Source of the DNA: DASYAE01 sp036501535
GTDB taxonomy: Bacteria; Actinomycetota; Actinomycetes; Streptomycetales; Catenulisporaceae
Direction: 5' to 3'
NCBI GenBank assembly: GCA_036501535.1
Contig: DASYAE010000254.1
Coordinates: 1-37,007, forward strand
DNA: 37,007 nt
A program made the translations under genes and the position numbers. Shown piece by piece: positions 23,620-30,193 of this stretch. The first letter of the stretch is position 1, and every line of letters begins with the position of its first letter. Below the pieces are notes generated by a model. The model did not search any database. It was not told the DNA's origin and was given only the letters and a program-made list of their open reading frames with translations.

Positions 23620-24630
23620 ATGACGAAGAAGCTCGCGGACGTCGCGGCCTTCGCCGGGGTGAGCCTGGCGACGGTGCGGCGGGTGCTGAACGACCGGCCG
23701 GGGATCGCCCCGGCGACCAGGGCCGCGGTGCTCACCGCTCTGGACGTGTTCGGCCTGGAGCGGCCGGCGCAGTTCCGCGCCGAGCGGGACGGCCTGGTCG
23801 GTCTCGTGGTGCCCGACCTGCAGAACCCGATCTTCCCGGCCATGGTCGAGGCGATCTCGATCCCGCTGGCCAAGCTGGGCTTCATGCCGGTGCTGTGCAC
23901 CCGTACCGCGGACGGCGTCTCCGAGGCCAACTACATCCAGCTGCTGCTGCGCCGGGACGTGGCCGGCATCGTCTTCATCGGCGCCAGCTACGCCGACGCA
24001 GGGCCCGAATACGGTCGTGAGCTGCGGGACCGCAAGATCCCGCTGGTGCTGCTCAACGCCGCGGACGAGAACACCGGGACGACCCGGGTCAGCGTGGACG
24101 ACGCGGCGGCCGCCGACCAGGGGCTGGCCCATCTCGCCTCGCTCGGCCACCGGCGGATCGGGCTGATCCTCGGGCCGGTCGGGCACGTGCCCTCGGTGCG
24201 CAAGCTGGGCGCGTTCGTGCGGGCCTGGGAGCGCGAGCACGGGCCCGGCGACCAGGGCTGGCGCGAGCGCGTCGGCTATGTCCCGTTCACCATGGAGGGC
24301 GGCAGCGCGGCTGCATCGCGCCTGATCAGCGCCGGTGTCACCGGCCTGGTCTGCGCGAGCGACGCGCTGGCGCTCGGCGCCGTGCGCGGCGCGCACCGGC
24401 TCGGCCGGTCGGTGCCCGAGGACGTCTCCGTCGTCGGCTTCGACGACTCGGCCTACATGGTCGCGGTCGAGCCGCCGCTGACGACCGTGCGCCAGCCGGT
24501 GCGCGCGATGGGCGACGCGGCGGTGAAGCTGCTGAACGCGCAGATCACCGGCCAGACGCTGCCCGGCGACGAGATGCTGCTGGAGCCGGAGCTGATCGTG
24601 CGCGGCTCGACCGGGCCCTGCCCCGGCTGA
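23620..24630 (+). CDS. LacI-family transcriptional regulator of the alpha-glucan locus
   Basis: A 336-residue regulator. The N-terminal helix-turn-helix and hinge helix (KKLADVAAFAGVSLATVRRVLNDRPGIAPATRAAV, residues 3-38) is followed by a periplasmic-binding-protein-like sensor domain (VGLVVPDLQNPIFPAMVEAI, VAGIVFIG, IPLVLLNAADE, GHRRIGLILGP, CASDALALGAVRGAHRLGRSVPEDVSVVGFDDS, PPLTTVRQP). The recognition helix reads TVRRVL where most family members have TVSRVL, so its operator may differ from the usual one. ATG 23620 is preferred over ATGs at 23608 and 23611 because of the leaderless promoter. A terminator follows the gene. Regulation of the downstream sugar operon is inferred from position and from the usual pairing of LacI with such operons. 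Confidence 0.88.
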   Translation: MTKKLADVAAFAGVSLATVRRVLNDRPGIAPATRAAVLTALDVFGLERPAQFRAERDGLVGLVVPDLQNPIFPAMVEAISIPLAKLGFMPVLCTRTADGVSEANYIQLLLRRDVAGIVFIGASYADAGPEYGRELRDRKIPLVLLNAADENTGTTRVSVDDAAAADQGLAHLASLGHRRIGLILGPVGHVPSVRKLGAFVRAWEREHGPGDQGWRERVGYVPFTMEGGSAAASRLISAGVTGLVCASDALALGAVRGAHRLGRSVPEDVSVVGFDDSAYMVAVEPPLTTVRQPVRAMGDAAVKLLNAQITGQTLPGDEMLLEPELIVRGSTGPCPG

Positions 24631-24690
24631 GCCGGGCCCGGCCGGGGGCGCCCCGACGCTCTCCAAAGTCGCCTGACCTGTGACGTTCCC

Positions 24691-24719
24691 GACCCCGCGC
24701 AGTGTGCTCGGGGTCTTTT
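24691..24719 (+). terminator. Rho-independent terminator of the LacI gene
   Basis: GACCCCG (24691-24697) pairs with CGGGGTC (24709-24715), followed by TTTT (24716-24719). It is a rare hairpin with a T run in this window. It separates the LacI gene from the transporter operon. Confidence 0.75.
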
Positions 24720-24761
24720 CGCAGGCCACCCGCAACCGACCGCCTGTCGGGAAATTGAGCT

Positions 24762-24838
24762 CTGCCACAAGGTCTGGCAGGAATTCAGTCGCTTTTTTGC
24801 ACGAGACTCTGGACAAGCCTCGGCCCGGCTCGTATCGT
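24762..24838 (+). promoter_or_regulatory. Promoter and candidate operators of the sugar-uptake operon
   Basis: TGGACA (24810-24815), a 17-bp spacer and TATCGT (24833-24838) form a good promoter with a start near 24845. Upstream are TTGCACGAG (24797-24805) and TTCAGTCG (24784-24791), which resemble the repeats before the LacI gene, and the inverted repeat CTGCCA/TGGCAG (24762-24780). Which of these the LacI protein binds cannot be settled by eye. Confidence 0.55.
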
Positions 24839-24971
24839 CCTGCCTACACCAGCCCCCGGAAACACCCGGGAAATCCGGGCGGCACGTGTCCGTACTCCAT
24901 CCATGCCTCCACGCCGACGGCTGCGCACGGCTCATCTCCGGCGGCGCGTCCGACAGAAGGACCCCTCCCCC

Positions 24972-26354
24972 ATGGACAGAATCAGGCACCGTAGACATGT
25001 CGCCCTCGCGCTGACCGCCGGCGCGACGCTCGCCGCCACCGCCGCCTGCGGCGGCTCGGGCGGCTCGACCGACCCGGGCGGCGCGGCGAACGCGCCGGTG
25101 ACCATTTCAGTGAACTGCGAGCCGCCGACCACGCAGGCCAGCGGGCGCAAGGGCTGGACCGAGGACGTCGCCGCGTTCGAGAAGCTCTATCCGTACATCA
25201 CCGTCAAGAGCGACGACCAGAACCCCTGCGACAACCCGGCCACCTTCGACGCGCAGCTGGCCAGCGGGAAGATGGACAACGTCTTCTACACGTACTTCAC
25301 CGACGCGGACAACGTCATCGACTCGGGCCAGTCCTCCGACATCCAGAAGTACGCGAGCCAGATCACCGACGAGTCCGACATCCAGCCCTCGCTGATGGAC
25401 GTCTACCGGCAGGGCAACTCCGCCTCCGGCGACCTCTACGGCATCCCGACCGGGAACTACAGCCTCGGCCTGGTCTACAACAGGACCCTGTTCCAGCAGG
25501 CCGGGCTCAACCCGAACGACCCGCCCACCACCTGGGCCCAGGTGGAGACCGACGCGATCGCGATCAGCAAGCTGGGCAACGGGATCGCCGGCTACGGGGA
25601 CTACAGCGCGGCCAACACCGGCGGCTGGCACTTCGTCGCCGAGCTCTACTCGCGCGGCGGCAGCGCGGTGACCGCGAACGGCCAGTCCGCCGACTTCGAC
25701 AACGCCACCGGCGAGGCAGTGCTCAACTACCTGCACCAGCTGCGCTTCGTGGACAACGTGATGGGCACGAACCAGGGCCTGCAGTACAACGACCTGCTGC
25801 AGCTGATGGCCTCCGGAAAGCTCGGCATGTACATCGGCGCGCCGGACAACGTCACCAGTATCCACAGCACGTACAACGTGCCCTACGCCAACCTCGGCGT
25901 CGGCCCGATGCCCGGCGAGAAGGCGACGCTGCTCGGCGGCTCCGGCTACATGTTCAACAAGAAGGACACCGCGGCGCAGATCCAGGCCGGGATCAAGTGG
26001 ATCGACTACGAGTTCATGACCTCCGGCAAGGGCCAGTTCGACTGGCAGCGGCTGGCGCAGACCGGCCAGCCGGTCGGCCTGCCCGAGCCGGACCTGTGGC
26101 AGGGCGCTGCGGCAAGCGCCAACGCCAGGAACGTGGCCAAGTACGCCAACATCCCGACCGCGAACTTCGCCGCCTATGTCGCGGCGACGCCGAAGATGAA
26201 GCTGCTGATCGAGCCGCCGCAGGCGCAGTCGATCTACGCGAAGGGCGACGCGGTCATGGACGCGGTGCTCACCAATTCGAGTGCGAACATCCCGCAGCTG
26301 CTGAGCACGTTCAGCGGCCAGGTCAACACGATCCTGGCGAACGCCCAACCGTAG
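24972..26354 (+). CDS. ABC transporter sugar-binding lipoprotein (family 1 solute-binding protein)
   Basis: A 460-residue extracellular solute receptor. The N-terminus MDRIRHRRHVALALTAGATLAATAACGG is a lipoprotein signal with the anchor cysteine in TAAC, so the protein is membrane-tethered on the outside. The mature part has family-1 carbohydrate-binding features: VTISVNCEPP, WTEDVAAFEKLYPYITVK, GDLYGIPTGNYSLGLVYNRTLFQQAGLNPNDPPTTWAQVETDA, GTNQGLQYNDLLQLMASGKLGMYIGAP and LGVGPMPGEKATLLGGSGYMFNKK. The start follows GAAGGA. It is first in the transporter operon and is separated from the permeases by a hairpin. Likely ligands are alpha-glucosides such as nigero-oligosaccharides, inferred from the neighbours only. 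Confidence 0.9.
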   Translation: MDRIRHRRHVALALTAGATLAATAACGGSGGSTDPGGAANAPVTISVNCEPPTTQASGRKGWTEDVAAFEKLYPYITVKSDDQNPCDNPATFDAQLASGKMDNVFYTYFTDADNVIDSGQSSDIQKYASQITDESDIQPSLMDVYRQGNSASGDLYGIPTGNYSLGLVYNRTLFQQAGLNPNDPPTTWAQVETDAIAISKLGNGIAGYGDYSAANTGGWHFVAELYSRGGSAVTANGQSADFDNATGEAVLNYLHQLRFVDNVMGTNQGLQYNDLLQLMASGKLGMYIGAPDNVTSIHSTYNVPYANLGVGPMPGEKATLLGGSGYMFNKKDTAAQIQAGIKWIDYEFMTSGKGQFDWQRLAQTGQPVGLPEPDLWQGAAASANARNVAKYANIPTANFAAYVAATPKMKLLIEPPQAQSIYAKGDAVMDAVLTNSSANIPQLLSTFSGQVNTILANAQP

Positions 26355-26368
26355 CCGACGCCGCACCG

Positions 26369-26410
26369 GTCCCCTCCCGGGTAGCTCCGCACCGCGCCCG
26401 GGAGGGGGAC
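26369..26410 (+). terminator. Intercistronic hairpin after the binding-protein gene
   Basis: GTCCCCTCCCGGG (26369-26381) pairs with CCCGGGAGGGGGAC (26397-26410) with one bulged G. It lies between the binding-protein gene and the first permease. Such hairpins commonly cause partial termination or protect the upstream message, giving more binding protein than permease. Confidence 0.65.
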
Positions 26411-26487
26411 GGCGGCAGCCCCCGTATCTCCCAGATCCGCGCCCGTAAACCCGCCCGAGACCGCGACGAGGAGCCCCGGAACCGACC

Positions 26488-27438
26488 ATGGCGACGATCA
26501 ACGTGTCCTACGCCGCGGCGCGCGAAGCGAAGGCCGCCGCAGCCCACACCCGACGGCGCGCCCCGCTCGGGCGCCGGGTGCGGCGCCACTCGACCGCCTA
26601 CCTGTTCATGCTCGGCGCAGTGCTCTGCTTCGCGGTGTTCGCCTGGTACCCCATGATCCGCGAGGTGGTCATGAGTTTCCAGTACACGAACTTCGCCGGG
26701 AACACCAGGTGGGTCGGCCTGCTGAACTACCGGCGCATCATCGCCGACCCGGACTTCTGGGCCGCCTGGCGCACCACGGGCCTGTTCACCCTGTTCGCCC
26801 TCGTACTCGGCTACGCGGTGCCGTTCTGCACCGCGGTCGTGCTCAACGAGCTGCGGCACGCCAGCACGTACTTCCGGCTGCTGGTCTACCTGCCGGTGAT
26901 GATGCCGACGGTGGCCGCCGCGTTCCTGTGGAAGTGGTTCTACCGCGCCGACGGCACCGGCCTGTTCAACCAGGTCCTCGCGTTCGTCCACCTGCCGCAG
27001 GTGCAGTGGTTGCAGGACTCGAACGCGCTGTCCGTGGCCTGCCTCGTAATCTTCTCCACCTGGATCAACATGGGCAGCAGCGTCCTGATCTATCTGGCCG
27101 CGCTGCAGAGCGTGCCGGGCGAGCTCTACGAGGCGGCCGAGCTCGACGGCGCCGGGATCCTGCGCCGGGTGTGGCACGTGACCATCCCGCAGACCCGGCT
27201 GATCCTCTCGCTCATGCTCATGCTGCAGATCGTCGCGACGGCGCAGGTCTTCATGGAACCGCTGGTGATCACCGGCGGCTCGCAGAGCACCACATCAGTG
27301 GTCTACCTCATCTACCAGTACGCGTTCAACTTCAACAACTACGGCGACGCCTCGGCGCTCGGGATCATCCTGCTACTGGTCCTGATGGGCTTCGCCGCCG
27401 CCTACCTGTGGCTGGCCCGCCGGGTCGAGGAGGACTGA
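26488..27438 (+). CDS. ABC sugar transporter permease, MalF type
   Basis: A 316-residue inner subunit of a carbohydrate uptake (CUT1) transporter. About six transmembrane helices: residues 36-58 (TAYLFMLGAVLCFAVFAWYPMI), 92-115, 125-150 (YFRLLVYLPVMMPTVAAAFLW), 180-205, 235-255 and 285-308. The cytoplasmic EAA loop reads YEAAELDGAGILRRVWHVTIP, the contact for the ATPase. YPMIREVVMSFQYTNF is the usual MalF-like start. The ATG at 26488 follows GAGGAG. Only 1 bp separates its stop from the next permease start. No ATP-binding gene is present, which is normal for actinobacterial sugar transporters served by the shared MsiK ATPase. Confidence 0.93.
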   Translation: MATINVSYAAAREAKAAAAHTRRRAPLGRRVRRHSTAYLFMLGAVLCFAVFAWYPMIREVVMSFQYTNFAGNTRWVGLLNYRRIIADPDFWAAWRTTGLFTLFALVLGYAVPFCTAVVLNELRHASTYFRLLVYLPVMMPTVAAAFLWKWFYRADGTGLFNQVLAFVHLPQVQWLQDSNALSVACLVIFSTWINMGSSVLIYLAALQSVPGELYEAAELDGAGILRRVWHVTIPQTRLILSLMLMLQIVATAQVFMEPLVITGGSQSTTSVVYLIYQYAFNFNNYGDASALGIILLLVLMGFAAAYLWLARRVEED

Positions 27439-27439
27439 G

Positions 27440-28333
27440 ATGGCCGCGACCGAGAGCCAGGCCCGCACCCTGATATCGCGAAGCCAGCTGAACCGGCCGG
27501 CCGGGCGGCTGGGGTACTGGACCGTGCTGTGGGTCATGATCGCGCTGTTCGCGCTGGTCTTCCTGTTCCCGATGTACTGGATGTTCAGCGGCGGGCTCAA
27601 GTCGGCACAGGAGCTCATCCAGATCCCGCCGACCCTGGCGCCGAGCCACCCTCAGCTGAGCAACTTCGGCACCGCATGGAACGACGTGGACCTCGGCCGG
27701 CTGCTGCTGAACACCACCGTCTACGCCCTGGGCGCGCTCGCCTTCCAGCTCGTGTTCGACGTCGGCGCGGCGTATTCGTTCTCGAAGCTGCGCCCGGTGT
27801 TCGGCAACGTGATCATGTTCGCGATGCTGGCCACGCTGATGATCCCGACCTCGGTGCTCGCCCTGCCGGCCTACCTGACCGCGAACGACCTGCCGTTCGT
27901 GCACTGGAGCCTGCTGAACACCCCGTGGGTGATCTGGCTGCCGTCGGTGGCCAGCAACGCGTTCAACATCCTGCTGCTCAAGCGGTTCTTCGACTCGATC
28001 CCGGCCGAGCTGCTGGCCGCCGCCTCGATCGACGGCGCCGGGCCGATGCGCGCGCTGTGGTCGGTCGTGCTGCCGATGTCCCGGCCGATCCTCGGCGTCG
28101 TGTCGATCTTCGCGGTGGTCAACGTGTGGAAGGACTTCCTCTGGCCGCTGCTGACCCTGACGGACACCTCGGCGCAGACCGTGAACATCGGGCTGAACCA
28201 GCTCAGCGTCGGCATCCCGGAGAACGTCTTCATCGCGGCGCTGGCCATCGCCTGCGTGCCCACCGTCGCCTTCTTCCTGATCTTCCAGAAGAACATCATG
28301 TCCGGCCTGACCGCCGGCAGCCTCAAGGGCTGA
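27440..28333 (+). CDS. ABC sugar transporter permease, MalG type
   Basis: A 297-residue second permease of the CUT1 transporter. Helices lie near 30-52 (VLWVMIALFALVFLFPMYWMF), 88-112, 122-148 (VIMFAMLATLMIPTSVLALPAYL), 158-180, 205-230 and 260-282. PAELLAAASIDGAGPMRALWSVVLPMSRP is the EAA loop. FPMYWMFSGGLKSAQELIQIPPTLAPS is the classic MalG-like N-terminal loop. The start lies 1 bp after the stop of the MalF-type gene, with GAGGAGG in the end of that gene as ribosome site, so the pair is co-translated. It forms the channel with its partner. Confidence 0.93.
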   Translation: MAATESQARTLISRSQLNRPAGRLGYWTVLWVMIALFALVFLFPMYWMFSGGLKSAQELIQIPPTLAPSHPQLSNFGTAWNDVDLGRLLLNTTVYALGALAFQLVFDVGAAYSFSKLRPVFGNVIMFAMLATLMIPTSVLALPAYLTANDLPFVHWSLLNTPWVIWLPSVASNAFNILLLKRFFDSIPAELLAAASIDGAGPMRALWSVVLPMSRPILGVVSIFAVVNVWKDFLWPLLTLTDTSAQTVNIGLNQLSVGIPENVFIAALAIACVPTVAFFLIFQKNIMSGLTAGSLKG

Positions 28334-28430
28334 CCGGCCTCGGCCCGCCCAGCGAACCAGGGCCCTGCCTTCCGAGCGGCGACCGCCGCCCGGCGGAGAC
28401 CCCCATGCCACGACAAGGAGAACCACGGCC

Positions 28431-30152
28431 GTGACGCTCCACCCGTCCACAACCTCCGACCCCACCGCCGCCCCCGGCCGGACGGCCGACGCGGAACCCG
28501 CCCCCGCCCCCGCGCCCTGGCTGCCGTGGTGGCGCGACGCGGTCACCTACCAGGTATACGTGCGCAGCTTCGCGGACGGGAACGGCGACGGCACCGGGGA
28601 CCTGCGCGGCGTGCGCGACCGCCTCGGCTACCTCGCCGACCTCGGCGTCAACGCGATCTGGCTCAACCCCTGCTACCCCTCGCCGATGGCCGACGCAGGG
28701 TACGACATCGCCGACTACCGGGACATAGAGCCCTCCTTCGGCACGCTGGCCGAGGCCGAGCAGCTGATCGCGGAGGCGCACCAGCGCGGCATCCGGGTCA
28801 TCTTCGACATCGTGCCGAACCACTGCTCGGACCAGCACCCGAAGTTCCAGGACGCGCTGGCCGCGCCGGCCCGCTCGCCGGAGCGGTCCTGGTTCTGGTT
28901 CCGGCCCGGCCGCGGGCCCGGCGGCGACCTGCCGCCGAACGACTGGGCCTCGTACTTCGGCGGGCCGGCCTGGAGCCGGGTCGCCGAGCCGGACGGCACG
29001 CCCGGCCAGTGGTACCTGCACCTGTTCGCGCCCGAGCAGCCGGACCTGAACTGGGAGAACCCGGCGGTGCGCGAGGACTTCGTGGCCACCCTGCGGTTCT
29101 GGTTCGACCGCGGGGTGGACGGCTTCCGGATCGACTCGGCCGCCGTGCTGGTCAAGGACCCGCACCTGACCGAGGTGGACCCGGCCGCGCCGGCCGGGTC
29201 GCCGCACCCCTACAACGACCGGGACGGCATCCACGAGATCTACCAGGAGTGGCGCCGGGCCGCCGACTCGTACGACGAGCCGCGCGGCCTGTTCGGCGAG
29301 GTCTGGATCGCCGACCCGGCGAGGTTCGCGCTCTACCTGCGCCCGCAGGAGATGCACGCCGCGTTCAACTTCCCGTTCCTGCAGTGCGCCTGGGAGCCGG
29401 CCGCGCTGCGCCGGGTGATCGAGGACACGCTCGCCTTCCACCGGCCGGTCGGCGCCGCGCCGACCTGGGTCCTGTCCAACCACGACGTGACCCGGCACGT
29501 GACCCGCTACGGCCGTGCGGACACCCGGTTCGACTTCGACGACCGCGGGCACGACCGACCGACGGACCTGGCGCTGGGCACCCGCCGGGCCCGGGCCGCC
29601 GCGCTGCTCTACCTCGCGCTGCCCGGCGGCGCGTACCTGTATCAGGGCGAGGAGTTGGGCCTGTGGGAGGTCGAGGACATCCCGGACGCGCTGCGGGACG
29701 ACCCGATGTGGCGGCGCACCGGCGGGGCGAACCCGGGCCGGGACGGCTGCCGGGTGCCGATGCCCTGGTCGGGGCCGCAGCCGCCGTTCGGGTTCAGCCC
29801 GGACGGCGCGGCGGCCGAGCCCTGGCTCCCGCGGCAGCCGCGGGACTGGAGCGGGCTGACCGCCCAGGCGCAGCGCGGGGATCCGCGCTCGATGCTCGAG
29901 CTCTACCGCAGCGCCCTGACGCTGCGCCGCACGACGCCGGGCCTGAGCAGCGAGCGCGAGCAGTTGCGCTGGCTCGACGCGGCCGAGGGCGTGCTGGCCT
30001 TCCGGCGCGGCGATGAGGTCGCCTGCGTGGCCAACCTCTCCGACGGCGCAGTCGACCTGCCGGCGTACGAGTCCGTACTGCTGGCCAGCGGGCCGCTGAC
30101 CGCGGACGGCCGGCTGCCGGCGGACACGGCGGTCTGGCTGAAGCCGGCCTGA
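28431..30152 (+). CDS. Cytoplasmic GH13 alpha-glucosidase
   Basis: A 573-residue enzyme without a signal peptide. The alpha-amylase family regions are all seen: WWRDAVTYQVYVRSFADGNGDGTGDLRG, DIVPNHCSD (126-134), GFRID with nucleophile D235, FGEVW with acid/base E290, and SNHDVTRH with D352. YLYQGEELGL is another conserved piece typical of oligo-1,6-/alpha-glucosidases, and the protein resembles actinobacterial subfamily-30-type alpha-glucosidases. The first 28 residues are a Pro/Ala/Thr-rich tail. The GTG at 28431 follows AAGGAG. Coming right after the permeases, it would hydrolyse imported alpha-linked glucose oligosaccharides to glucose. Preference for alpha-1,3 bonds is inferred from the adjacent GH87 genes. 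Confidence 0.92.
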   Translation: MTLHPSTTSDPTAAPGRTADAEPAPAPAPWLPWWRDAVTYQVYVRSFADGNGDGTGDLRGVRDRLGYLADLGVNAIWLNPCYPSPMADAGYDIADYRDIEPSFGTLAEAEQLIAEAHQRGIRVIFDIVPNHCSDQHPKFQDALAAPARSPERSWFWFRPGRGPGGDLPPNDWASYFGGPAWSRVAEPDGTPGQWYLHLFAPEQPDLNWENPAVREDFVATLRFWFDRGVDGFRIDSAAVLVKDPHLTEVDPAAPAGSPHPYNDRDGIHEIYQEWRRAADSYDEPRGLFGEVWIADPARFALYLRPQEMHAAFNFPFLQCAWEPAALRRVIEDTLAFHRPVGAAPTWVLSNHDVTRHVTRYGRADTRFDFDDRGHDRPTDLALGTRRARAAALLYLALPGGAYLYQGEELGLWEVEDIPDALRDDPMWRRTGGANPGRDGCRVPMPWSGPQPPFGFSPDGAAAEPWLPRQPRDWSGLTAQAQRGDPRSMLELYRSALTLRRTTPGLSSEREQLRWLDAAEGVLAFRRGDEVACVANLSDGAVDLPAYESVLLASGPLTADGRLPADTAVWLKPA

Positions 30153-30169
30153 CCCGATCTGCTTATCCG

Positions 30170-30182
30170 ACCTCTGAGAGGT
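30170..30182 (+). promoter_or_regulatory. Small palindrome over the ribosome site of the first GH87 gene
   Basis: ACCTCTGAGAGGT is a 13-bp palindrome whose right half GAGAGGTGA is the only ribosome site for the ATG at 30194. In RNA it could fold as a 5-bp stem with a 3-nt loop and hide the site, or it could be a protein site in DNA. Confidence 0.35.
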
Positions 30183-30193
30183 GACACGCGATC

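Larger units (their letters stand above)
24631..24971. other. 341-bp intergenic region before the sugar-uptake operon
   Basis: No gene is seen. It contains the LacI-gene terminator (24691-24719), a palindrome CTGCCA-CAAGGTC-TGGCAG (24762-24780), an AT-richer patch with CAGTCG (24786-24791), and a good promoter (24810-24838) for the binding-protein gene. Confidence 0.6.

Noticed and set aside
28405..28434. Nine-codon frame overlapping the GH13 GTG start
   Set aside because: It has no ribosome site of its own and contains the ribosome site of the GH13 gene; the overlap is probably chance.
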